A stretch of 64,000 bases of DNA from the NCBI RefSeq assembly GCF_015319355.1, contig NZ_JADILU010000004.1, positions 248,001-312,000 on the forward strand, read 5' to 3'. This document shows, in pieces, positions 26,342 through 34,049 of this stretch. Source of the stretch: Psychroserpens luteus. Lineage in GTDB: Bacteria > Bacteroidota > Bacteroidia > Flavobacteriales > Flavobacteriaceae. The notes beneath the pieces are model-generated. The model was given only the letters and a program-made list of their open reading frames with translations. It made no database searches and had not been told where the DNA came from. Every line of letters begins with the position of its first letter. Position 1 is the stretch's first letter. Made by a program: the position numbers and the translations under genes.

Positions 26342-26797
26342 CTATTTTATTTTAAAAAATTTGAAATAAGCATCAACTAACTGTTCTAAATTATGAAGTG
26401 CAGCTTGAGTTTTTTGTTCATCCTCTTCCTCTTTTAAAATTGAAATTTCATCAAGCATAGGTACTAAAACCACATGTAATTGGTCATGTGGCTCTCCTTT
26501 CATACTACAATGTTTTATAATGTAGCTTGTTTGCTTTGAAAGATTATTCCCTAAAGTTTTATATGTGGTTTGGTTACCTGATTTAAATGCTGAAATAATA
26601 GAATCCATTTTTAAAACGCCTTCATGTGTTTCTACATTAGCAATCCATTTTTTATCAACATTAAGTTTAATTGATAACGTATCTATTATTGAAATTGCTT
26701 CATTACTAGAATCCTGATTTGAATTCAACTTTTTAGTTTCGCTTTTACAACTAATTATAAAAATTAGTAAGCATATAGTTATTAAAAACCTATTCAT
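26342..26797 (-). CDS. Lipoprotein at the end of the nos operon
   Basis: A 151-residue lipoprotein (lipobox IISC, Cys17). The mature part is mainly helical: an Asp/Ser-rich linker, a segment with a lone Cys-Met and His residues (HCSMKGEPHDQLHVVLVPM, about 95-113) and a Glu-rich helix near the C-terminus. The Cys/Met/His set could bind copper or haem, but no known family is recognised. It starts 18 bp after nosY, so it belongs to the nos transcript and may serve NosZ maturation or electron supply. Confidence 0.75.
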   Translation of the reverse strand: MNRFLITICLLIFIISCKSETKKLNSNQDSSNEAISIIDTLSIKLNVDKKWIANVETHEGVLKMDSIISAFKSGNQTTYKTLGNNLSKQTSYIIKHCSMKGEPHDQLHVVLVPMLDEISILKEEEDEQKTQAALHNLEQLVDAYFKFFKIK

Positions 26798-26815
26798 AAT
26801 TAAAAATTAAGTGTA

Positions 26816-27598
26816 TTAAAAATCTTTCTTTTTCGATTTAAAGACAATTCGTAAAACTGGCATAACCACCCAAAAAGTTAACATCACAAAAGATACTATT
26901 AGTCCAAAACTTGTTCCGAAGAATTGTTTAAAAACAGCTCCTGTATATCCTAATAATGCTGAAATATCTAACTTTAAAAGAATTAAAGTTCGAGATAAAT
27001 CAATAGGATTTAACATGGTGCCAATTAATGATAGTTTATCTAAAGGGTAATCTTCAAACATGATTAAGGTCATTAAAAACAAGCCATCATAAATAACTGC
27101 AAGAAATAGCCAAAGCAAGATGGCATAACCAAAGCCTTTAATTTTATTTTCGTTTGAGAGCGCAATATTAAAGGCCAATGCTGTAAAAATTAAAGTTAAA
27201 AAAGTTCCTGTAATTAGTAATAACGAAAAGTCCCAAATAGCACTACTTTCAAACAAACCATAAAACACAAACGGAATCCCTAAACCTAAAATTAAACTCA
27301 TAGAAAGTGATAAAGCAACACCCAAATATTGTCCTAAAAATATAGACGAGCGTTTTATAGGTTGTGCTAATAGTAGCTCTGTAAATTCTTGCGAATTATA
27401 ATAGTACATGACTCCAAAAATAGTCCCAATTAATGGTACTAAAACAATAATGACGTTCATTAAAGTAATTACTGCTTTAGATAAATCATTATTTAAAAAT
27501 AATAATACAATACCTAACAATAAATAAAATGCGAAATAGACGTAACTCCAACGACTACGCATTAAGTCGTAAAAACTATATTTTAATATTTTAAGCAT
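26816..27598 (-). CDS. nosY: ABC transporter permease NosY
   Basis: A 260-residue integral membrane protein with six helices (about 15-35, 43-63, 95-117, 125-147, 155-180, 235-253). With NosF it forms the ABC exporter required to mature the Cu centres of N2O reductase, together with periplasmic NosD. The start overlaps the nosF stop by 8 bp. The QPIKRSSIFLGQYLG segment is typical of the NosY coupling helix region. Assignment follows from the operon and topology. Confidence 0.92.
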   Translation of the reverse strand: MLKILKYSFYDLMRSRWSYVYFAFYLLLGIVLLFLNNDLSKAVITLMNVIIVLVPLIGTIFGVMYYYNSQEFTELLLAQPIKRSSIFLGQYLGVALSLSMSLILGLGIPFVFYGLFESSAIWDFSLLLITGTFLTLIFTALAFNIALSNENKIKGFGYAILLWLFLAVIYDGLFLMTLIMFEDYPLDKLSLIGTMLNPIDLSRTLILLKLDISALLGYTGAVFKQFFGTSFGLIVSFVMLTFWVVMPVLRIVFKSKKKDF

Positions 27599-28298
27599 GA
27601 TTATCTGTTAATATAGACGCAATTGCATGTTCGAAATCGGGTTGATTGGTCTTGGTTTTTAATTCTGAAATTGGCCCTTTAAAGTAAATTTTTCCTTCTA
27701 AAATAAATACAATTTCATCTGATATTTCTTCCACAAAACTCATAATGTGCGAGGTTATGAGTATGGTTTTTCCTTTAGCTTTTTCTGCTTTTATTAAATC
27801 TTTTAAGCGTATTAATGATATTGGATCTAAACCTGTTGTAGGTTCGTCTAAAATAACTAACGGACTATCAAACATAAAGGTTAACACAAGGTTTACTTTC
27901 TGTTTTGTTCCTCCGGATAGGTTTCCTAATTTTTTATCTAAAAAAGGTTCTAATCTAAATAGTTCAATTAAACGCTGATCTTCATCTGTAGGCTTACGTA
28001 AGTCTTTAATCATTTTGATTAATTCCTTTACCCGAAGATTGCTAGGAAAGTTAGCTATTTGTGGCAAATAGTCAATTTTATGTCTGTACTCTGAGTTTTT
28101 CTTAATGTTTTCACCAAGTACAGTTATATCTCCTTTATTAGGAATAACCATTCCTAAAACAGATTTAATTAACGTTGTTTTACCAGAGCCATTTGGTCCT
28201 AGAATAGCAAAAATCCCACCTTCACTTATATTTAAGTCTACACCACTTAGCACTTGATTTTTACCAAATTTTTTATGTAAATTTTGAATGGTTACCAT
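27591..28298 (-). CDS. nosF: ABC transporter ATPase NosF
   Basis: A 235-residue ABC ATPase. Walker A is GPNGSGKTT (about 34-42), the Q-loop lies in YLPQ, the signature is NLSGGTKQKV, Walker B is PLVILDEPT and the H-loop His is in ITSHIM. It pairs with NosY in the NosDFY complex that delivers the copper-sulfide cofactor parts to NosZ. Overlaps nosY by 8 bp and nosD by 7 bp, so the three are translated as a unit. Confidence 0.94.
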   Translation of the reverse strand: MVTIQNLHKKFGKNQVLSGVDLNISEGGIFAILGPNGSGKTTLIKSVLGMVIPNKGDITVLGENIKKNSEYRHKIDYLPQIANFPSNLRVKELIKMIKDLRKPTDEDQRLIELFRLEPFLDKKLGNLSGGTKQKVNLVLTFMFDSPLVILDEPTTGLDPISLIRLKDLIKAEKAKGKTILITSHIMSFVEEISDEIVFILEGKIYFKGPISELKTKTNQPDFEHAIASILTDNHA

Positions 28299-29527
28299 GT
28301 TATTTTTTTAATTAGTGGATTGTTATCTAGTAAATCATCTGGTGTAAATACTGGTGATACTTTTTCAGAAAAATCAATAATATCTATAAACATACTACGC
28401 AATAAAATAATGGTTTCTGGAGTACGATTTACAATGTAAGAAAACAGCTTCACTGGTCTGTAAGGCACATCTCCTATTCCATTTTTATCTAAATCGTAAC
28501 CTGTATAATTGCTCCAATAGTTTTTATCAAAAACATTATCATTTACATTACTATTGTAAGCAATATCAAAAGAATTATATAAAAAATTATTTTCTGTAAA
28601 CGTATTGGCATAACATGCTCCTTTTACTTTAATTGCCCAACCATTATTTGAAAAATTATTGTGTTTATAAATGATTCGGTTAGATCCTTCTATGTTAATA
28701 CCAATAGTATTATCTTCAAAAGTGTTCCCAATTATTTCGGCATCATTAATTTCTTTGAGTAACATACCATAAGATGCAGTTCCCCAATTCTCTTTAAAGG
28801 TATTATTATACATTTTAATTTTCTTAGAAAACATGACTGCTACTCCTGCTCCATTATTTTCAAAAGTATTGTCTTGATATATATCATCATTAGAAAACAT
28901 AAAATGTAAGCCATAGCGTATATTTAAAGCGCTAACATTGTTTTTTATTAGACAATTATCTGAGAATTCTAAGTAAATTCCGTCTCTAACATGCTCCACA
29001 TAATTTTGTTCAATTTGAATGTTATTGCTATACCATAATTGAATCCCATTTCCGGAGTTATACTCCTCTAAGGCATCACCAATAATCTTATTATGAAATA
29101 CTTTTCCGTCTTTGGATTTCTCGATATATATTCCGAAGAAAAGCTTTTCTAAAACTAAATTTTGAATCACAAAATTTTTGCTTCGTCTAACTCTTATTGC
29201 AGCATAATCTTCAGTGTAACTTGTACCAACATTAATTATAAATAAACCATCTACAGTAACATCATCTGCAGTTATTGTTATAATTTCTCCTTTTAACTCA
29301 CCATCAATGACTGGGTAGTTTTCTCCAATTATTGTTAAAGGTTTATCTACTATAATAGAATGCTCTTTGTAAGTTCCTTTTTTTACAACAATAGTATCAA
29401 ACTCTTTAGCTTGGCTAATAGCGTCTTTTAAAGTTGAAATAGGACATGTTTTACAAACCTCTATCGTTTGGGCGACACTTGTACTAGCTAGTAAAATAGC
29501 TAACAAAAACAGACTTAGATTTCTCAT
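28292..29527 (-). CDS. nosD: Periplasmic copper-processing protein NosD
   Basis: A 411-residue exported protein with a signal peptide ending SVAQ (about residue 19). The body is a right-handed parallel beta-helix made of repeated N-x-F/I-x-x-N units (for example NGIQLWYSNNIQIEQN, NNGAGVAVMFSKKIKMYNN), as in NosD/CASH-domain proteins. An N-terminal CxxC-like pair (CKTCP, about 24-28) may bind metal. NosD receives copper or sulfur from NosF/NosY/NosL and passes it to NosZ. It overlaps nosF by 7 bp and follows nosL by 4 bp. Confidence 0.93.
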   Translation of the reverse strand: MRNLSLFLLAILLASTSVAQTIEVCKTCPISTLKDAISQAKEFDTIVVKKGTYKEHSIIVDKPLTIIGENYPVIDGELKGEIITITADDVTVDGLFIINVGTSYTEDYAAIRVRRSKNFVIQNLVLEKLFFGIYIEKSKDGKVFHNKIIGDALEEYNSGNGIQLWYSNNIQIEQNYVEHVRDGIYLEFSDNCLIKNNVSALNIRYGLHFMFSNDDIYQDNTFENNGAGVAVMFSKKIKMYNNTFKENWGTASYGMLLKEINDAEIIGNTFEDNTIGINIEGSNRIIYKHNNFSNNGWAIKVKGACYANTFTENNFLYNSFDIAYNSNVNDNVFDKNYWSNYTGYDLDKNGIGDVPYRPVKLFSYIVNRTPETIILLRSMFIDIIDFSEKVSPVFTPDDLLDNNPLIKKITW

Positions 29528-29531
29528 GAGA

Positions 29532-29969
29532 CTAGTTATTTAAATGCGCTAGTAACTCTGTCCAAGAATATAGTTCGCCACCTTTTTCTGCTTGTACTTT
29601 TTCAGCATCAATTTTATCTTTAAAAGCTGATAAAAATGCTCCCATTGGACTCGAAATGTTTTTACTAATTAAGAATGTTGCTTTGGTAGCATCAATTAGC
29701 TCTTCTGGTTTTGTGTAGTTATTTGATAAATATAATGCTATTTCAGAAGTATCAAATTCATTCATGAAATTGACCATACACTCAGTTGCATCAAACTTAT
29801 AGACTTTTCCTTTTTTAGTTACAATTTCTGCTGCATGAACTTTATCTACGATAGTCATTTTACAGAAATGACAACCATCATTACCATAATCTATGGGTTT
29901 TGGTGACACATTACAGCTTATAAAAATTAGCAGTAATATGAGTAGTGAATAGTGTTTTAGTGTTTTCAT
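29532..29969 (-). CDS. nosL: Copper chaperone lipoprotein NosL
   Basis: A 145-residue outer- or inner-membrane lipoprotein that supplies Cu(I) to NosDFY. The preferred start is the ATG at 29969 (MKTLKHYS), which puts a signal helix just before the lipobox FISC; an upstream in-frame ATG at 30038 would overlap the previous gene. The copper motif CHFCKM (Cys, Cys, Met) and the downstream ATECMVNF segment are diagnostic for NosL. Confidence 0.93.
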   Translation of the reverse strand: MKTLKHYSLLILLLIFISCNVSPKPIDYGNDGCHFCKMTIVDKVHAAEIVTKKGKVYKFDATECMVNFMNEFDTSEIALYLSNNYTKPEELIDATKATFLISKNISSPMGAFLSAFKDKIDAEKVQAEKGGELYSWTELLAHLNN

Positions 29970-29998
29970 TTTTTTAGTGTTTTGAAAATATAAAATTA

Positions 29999-30616
29999 CT
30001 ATGTTATTTTCTTCAAACTCGTTTTTCGGCCTAACCAAAAAGCGACAAGCGTTAAAGACATTCCTACAAACATAAGATATCCTCCTTTATGTGGTAATGA
30101 AGTAACATCAAAGTTTAATAGTTTCTTAAAACCAATTAATGGTGGCTTGTATGACATTGGTGTACCATCTGGATTGGTAACTTTTATAATAGCATGTGGA
30201 TCTAGATTACCACCATAATCTGCTAACCAATTATTAAAATCGTACATACCTAATACACCCAATATAGACATTAAAACAAACCAACCAATAAAATATTTAT
30301 AAGTTACTTTGTCAAAGTAACCTAGTAGGCCAATAATAACCCCTAACATAGCCATTCCAAATATCACCTTTGGAAACATTGAGAATTCCCACATTTCTTC
30401 AGCTTTTGGTATGGTTTTCATACCTATGTAGTGGTTTAATCCATCAATATTTTGCAAATCAAATTCTGAAACGCCTTTAATACCATCAATATAAATATTC
30501 ATCCCTAAAGGATCTGGATATTGAGGTGCTCCAAGCATAATGTTCCATAATGGAAATTTAAAAAGCCCTAATAACAGTAATGAACCTATAATCATTATAA
30601 TGCTAGCCTTTTTCAT
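29999..30616 (-). CDS. nos-operon membrane protein, possibly NosB-like
   Basis: A 205-residue protein with four membrane helices (about 5-22, 78-100, 108-127, 177-195). A periplasmic loop after helix 1 has WNIMLGAPQYPDPLGMNIYI, and another loop after helix 3 is Asp/His/Pro-rich. It lies between nosZ and nosL. Clade II nos clusters often carry a polytopic protein (nosB) near nosZ, and this could be its counterpart, but I cannot verify homology. The role is presumably in NosZ maturation or quinol-to-NosZ electron flow. Confidence 0.7.
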   Translation of the reverse strand: MKKASIIMIIGSLLLLGLFKFPLWNIMLGAPQYPDPLGMNIYIDGIKGVSEFDLQNIDGLNHYIGMKTIPKAEEMWEFSMFPKVIFGMAMLGVIIGLLGYFDKVTYKYFIGWFVLMSILGVLGMYDFNNWLADYGGNLDPHAIIKVTNPDGTPMSYKPPLIGFKKLLNFDVTSLPHKGGYLMFVGMSLTLVAFWLGRKTSLKKIT

Positions 30617-30686
30617 GGTATTTAATATTTAATATAATATATTCAGTGAGGTTTCTGTGTAAACAGAATAAAGTGTTTTAAAAAGA

Positions 30687-30718
30687 AAGGCGAGAGCGAA
30701 ATAAATAACTCTCGCCTT
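30687..30718 (-). terminator. Intra-operon terminator/attenuator after nosZ
   Basis: A 10-bp GC-rich stem (AAGGCGAGAG / CTCTCGCCTT) with a 12-nt loop; read on the minus strand it is followed by a T-rich tract (TCTTTTT). It sits 53 bp after the nosZ stop and before the maturation genes. Confidence 0.75.
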
Positions 30719-30770
30719 AATTAGAGAAATAAACACTAAAACAAAATTCCTCTAATTCTTTTAATATTAA

Positions 30771-32741
30771 TTATTCTATATCTTCGCCAAGAGACCACTT
30801 AATTGACGTGTCTGAATCTGCAGCAGACACTCTAATATAACCTTGCATTTCTTGGTGTAATGCAGAACAGAAATCTGTACAATAAAATGGCCATACACCA
30901 ACTTGTTTTGGTTCCCAAACAGATGTTTTTGTTTGTCCTGGCATAACTAGTAATTCGGAATTGTTTTGACCTATTACCGCAAATCCATGAGGTACATCAA
31001 AATCTTGTTCTAAATTAGTAACGTGGAAAAATACTTTGTCACCTACTTTTACTCCTTCAATATTATCTGGTGAGAAGTGACTTCTAATAGTTGTTAAGTA
31101 AATATGTACGTCTTTTCCTTCTCTAACCACTTTAGTATCTGCATCTGATTTAGCTGCATAAGGATGCTTGTTGTCTGCTAGCTTATAGATTTTTTGAGAT
31201 TGCTCTTTAATAATACTTGCTTCCATTGCAGCAGCATAATGAGGCTCTCCATGTGTTGGGAAATCTAAAAGTAATTCCATTTTATCTCCAGAAATATCAT
31301 ACAATTGTGCTGAATGCTCCATTTCTGGTCCTGTTGGTAAATAACGATCTTTTGTTATTTTATTCATTGCAAACATATATTTACCTTGTGGTTTTCCAGA
31401 ATTTCCTCCAGGAATAGTCAAGTGACCAACAGAGTAATATGTAGGTTTTCTATCGATAACTTCCCAAGTACCTAATTTCCATTTTACAACTTCAGAAGAA
31501 ATAAAGAATGTAGTATATGCATTTCCTTTTCCATCAAACTCTGTATGTAATGGTCCTAATCCTGGTTGCTCTACCACTCCAGCTAAAACATCTTCGAAGT
31601 TTAAAATTGGAATTCCGTAAGCTTCACCTGCAAATTTTTTGTTTTCAATAGCATCTAACATTTTTGTAAATGAATGCACTGTTAAGTTTGCAGATAACTT
31701 ACCATTACCTACAATGTATTCTCCAGAAGGATCTACATCACAACCGTGAGGTGATTTTGGAGTTGGAATAAAATAAACAGCTCCAGGAACCTCTATTGGA
31801 TTTACAACACGAACTTCTTTTTTCATAGTAGATGTTGCTGTGTGTGTATGCTCATCATAAACATTATGTGCATAATTAGCAGGCATCATTTTTCCACCAC
31901 CATTATTTACATATTCCTCAATTTTTTTCCAGTTTATAGCTGCAATAAAATCTTTGTCATTTTGTGAAGCATTAACTTCTAAAAGTGTGCTTGCTTCCTC
32001 TGTATTATAGGTTGTAAAGAAGAACCAACCATGTGATTTTCCACGTCCAGGATGCGATAAATCGTAGTTAAAACCTGGCATTAAAACTTGGAATTTAATA
32101 TCCATGTTTCCAGTTTCTGGTGCTACACTAATAAAAGATAAGGCACCTTGAAAGTTTCCTTTATAATCTTTAATTGGCATGTCGCGTTGCGGAATTGGAA
32201 CAGAAAAACGTGTTCCTGCAACTACATACTCTGTATTTTCAGTTACAAAAGAAGAACTGTGATTACCTGCACTATTTGGTACCTCAATAATTTCTTCGGT
32301 TTCAAATGTAGTCAGACTAATTCTTGCAATACGAGGTGTGTTATTTTCATTTATAAAAACCCAACGACCATCTAGTTCTCCTTTAGATTGAGAAATATCT
32401 GGATGATGCGCATCACCCCAAGGAATAAATCCGTGAGAGGTATTTAACATTGGTTTAGTTTCTTCAGAATACCCATAACCTGAGGTTGGAAATTGAGAAA
32501 ACACAGGAATTTCTTTAAACATTCTACCAGAAGGCAAACCGTAAACCGTTACGTTACCACTGTAACCTCCAGATAAAAAGGCATAATGCGAATCATACTC
32601 TCCTGGAGCAACATAAACTTTTTCGGCAATATTACTTGCTAATGCACCAGATTTAGAACCTGATTTACTACTATTATTACAACTTGTAAACCCAAAAAGG
32701 ATAACAAACATTGCAATGCTTGATGTTATAATATTTTTCAT
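30771..32741 (-). CDS. nosZ: Nitrous-oxide reductase NosZ, clade II
   Basis: A 656-residue periplasmic multicopper enzyme that reduces N2O to N2. The N-terminus is a Sec-type lipoprotein-like signal (FGFTSC) with no twin-arginine motif, the mark of clade II NosZ. The seven-bladed propeller carries CuZ His in DAHHPDIS, SHPGRGKSHGW, PKSPHGCD, GPLHTEF and GEPHYAA. The C-terminal cupredoxin has the CuA ligands Cys621, Cys625, His629 and Met632 (CTDFCSALHQEM) plus a His in VPHGF. Third gene of the operon, 27 bp after the fasciclin gene, followed by an attenuator. Confidence 0.97.
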   Translation of the reverse strand: MKNIITSSIAMFVILFGFTSCNNSSKSGSKSGALASNIAEKVYVAPGEYDSHYAFLSGGYSGNVTVYGLPSGRMFKEIPVFSQFPTSGYGYSEETKPMLNTSHGFIPWGDAHHPDISQSKGELDGRWVFINENNTPRIARISLTTFETEEIIEVPNSAGNHSSSFVTENTEYVVAGTRFSVPIPQRDMPIKDYKGNFQGALSFISVAPETGNMDIKFQVLMPGFNYDLSHPGRGKSHGWFFFTTYNTEEASTLLEVNASQNDKDFIAAINWKKIEEYVNNGGGKMMPANYAHNVYDEHTHTATSTMKKEVRVVNPIEVPGAVYFIPTPKSPHGCDVDPSGEYIVGNGKLSANLTVHSFTKMLDAIENKKFAGEAYGIPILNFEDVLAGVVEQPGLGPLHTEFDGKGNAYTTFFISSEVVKWKLGTWEVIDRKPTYYSVGHLTIPGGNSGKPQGKYMFAMNKITKDRYLPTGPEMEHSAQLYDISGDKMELLLDFPTHGEPHYAAAMEASIIKEQSQKIYKLADNKHPYAAKSDADTKVVREGKDVHIYLTTIRSHFSPDNIEGVKVGDKVFFHVTNLEQDFDVPHGFAVIGQNNSELLVMPGQTKTSVWEPKQVGVWPFYCTDFCSALHQEMQGYIRVSAADSDTSIKWSLGEDIE

Positions 32742-32768
32742 TGTTTATAAAATTTTAATTAGTGTTTA

Positions 32769-33338
32769 TTATTCAGTTGGTGGTAATAAAACTTTATCTA
32801 TTACATGTACAATACCATTACCAGCAGGTATACTTGCTAATATTCTTGCACCACCAATCATTGGTTCTCCATCTACAACTTCAACTTTTACATAGCCATT
32901 GTTAGCTTGTCCTAGTTTTTTAAATTTCTTTAAGAAATCTTTAGAATAGTTGCCTGGAGTAACATGATACTTTAAAATATTAGCCAAAGCATCTTTATTC
33001 TCTGGTTTCAATAAATTTTCAACAGTACCTTCTGGTAAAGCTGCAAAAGCTTCATTTGTTGGTGCAAATACCATTAATGGTCCTGCATTTACTAAAACAT
33101 TTTCTAAAGATGCTGCTTGAACTGCTGCAACTAACGTCGTGTGATCTTTTGAACCAATTGCTATACTTAAAACTGTAGTACTCTCATCATCTTCAATAAA
33201 AGCTTGACCAGTTTTTGCTGCTGATGTTTCCGTTTTTATTTCGGTAGACGTGGTTGAAGTGTCATTTTTATTGTTTTTACATGAGCTAACTAAAGCGATG
33301 CATGCAAAAGCAAAAAATAGTTTTTTGGCTAGTTTCAT
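32769..33338 (-). CDS. Fasciclin-domain lipoprotein of the nos operon
   Basis: A 189-residue lipoprotein (VSSC, Cys20) with a Thr/Ser/Lys-rich linker and one fasciclin (FAS1) domain (about 55-188). FAS1 motifs are GPLMVFAPTNEAFAALP (H1) and NGIVHVIDKVLLPP (H2). FAS1 proteins mediate protein-protein contacts; in this position, between the cytochrome c gene and nosZ, it could dock redox partners in the periplasm. That is inference from context. Confidence 0.9.
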   Translation of the reverse strand: MKLAKKLFFAFACIALVSSCKNNKNDTSTTSTEIKTETSAAKTGQAFIEDDESTTVLSIAIGSKDHTTLVAAVQAASLENVLVNAGPLMVFAPTNEAFAALPEGTVENLLKPENKDALANILKYHVTPGNYSKDFLKKFKKLGQANNGYVKVEVVDGEPMIGGARILASIPAGNGIVHVIDKVLLPPTE

Positions 33339-33344
33339 AATTAT

Positions 33345-33848
33345 TTATTTAAGAGTTCTAAAGTATTCTAAGACAGCTCTAGCGTCTTCTTCTGTAAGTC
33401 CTTGGTTTGCCATAGGAGAACCATTGAATTCCATTAATAATTCTTTAGCTAAAGGATCTTCTTTTACCATTTGCTCAGGATTCAAAATCATGTTCATAAC
33501 CCATTCTGGAGTACGTCTTTCTAAAATACCTGTTGGAGCTGGACCAATAAATTTTTTGTCTGCTCTGTGGCAAGCTGTACACATTTTTTTGTAAACATCT
33601 GCTCCATGTGCAACCATTTTTTGGTCCACTTCTGCTCCAAGTGTTACAGATTTAATTGGACCAACACCTTTGCTGGTTAAGTCTATTCTTTTTGACGCAG
33701 GCACTCCTGTTTCCTTAGGTGCTTCTACCTTTACTGGAGCTTCTTTTTTACCATAAGATATGCTCTCTTTCTTTTTTTCTTCTTTGCCTCCACAACTTAA
33801 TAGTAGTGTTACAAATAATACTGTCATTAATTTTAGTGTTGTCTTCAT
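33345..33848 (-). CDS. Cytochrome c lipoprotein, first gene of nos operon
   Basis: A 167-residue lipoprotein (LLSC, Cys19) with a Lys/Glu-rich linker and one class I cytochrome c domain (about 75-167). Haem is attached at CTACH (90-94); the axial Met is likely in SPMANQG (about 144-150). It is the first gene of the nos operon, 6 bp before the fasciclin gene, so it is a candidate electron donor to NosZ in place of the cytochromes fused to some clade II NosZ. Promoter with both FNR-like and Rrf2-type sites lies 21-84 bp upstream. Confidence 0.92.
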   Translation of the reverse strand: MKTTLKLMTVLFVTLLLSCGGKEEKKKESISYGKKEAPVKVEAPKETGVPASKRIDLTSKGVGPIKSVTLGAEVDQKMVAHGADVYKKMCTACHRADKKFIGPAPTGILERRTPEWVMNMILNPEQMVKEDPLAKELLMEFNGSPMANQGLTEEDARAVLEYFRTLK

Positions 33849-33868
33849 TTTAATTTTGATTTATTTAA

Positions 33869-33876
33869 CAAAAATA
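33869..33876 (-). promoter_or_regulatory. -7 box (TATTTTTG) of the nos operon
   Basis: Read on the minus strand this is a perfect TAnnTTTG box, 21 bp before the cytochrome c ATG. The FNR-like site replaces a -33 element. Confidence 0.65.
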
Positions 33877-33895
33877 ACATCTTAACATGTTAATA

Positions 33896-33915
33896 AATAT
33901 GACATTTATCATATT
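33896..33915 (-). promoter_or_regulatory. FNR-like operator of the nos operon
   Basis: AATATGACATTTATCATATT is a palindrome with seven matching bases on each side of a 6-bp centre. The core ATGACATTTATCAT is at 33899-33912; its centre (33905.5) is exactly 33 bp from the centre of the minus strand -7 box. Confidence 0.82.
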
Positions 33916-33916
33916 A

Positions 33917-33932
33917 CGGATAAATCTATCTT
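33917..33932 (-). promoter_or_regulatory. Rrf2-type operator upstream of the nos FNR site
   Basis: CGGATAAATCTATCTT differs by one base from the element before rrf2 (CGGATAGATCTATCTT, read on the minus strand there), a match of 15 in 16. It abuts the FNR-like site on its upstream side, so both regulators could bind side by side. Confidence 0.62.
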
Positions 33933-34049
33933 AATTAAAATCATTGTTTTTATAAAACTTTTTTCTGTTAAATCTCAATTATAAAGATTTAGCACTGTAT
34001 TAGTTGACAAGATGTTTTCTTATCTTTAAAGCAATCAAACCAAACAAAA

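Noticed and set aside
29970-30038. Longer NosL start at 30038
   Set aside because: It would add 23 residues before the signal peptide and overlap the upstream gene; the ATG at 29969 gives a normal lipoprotein signal.
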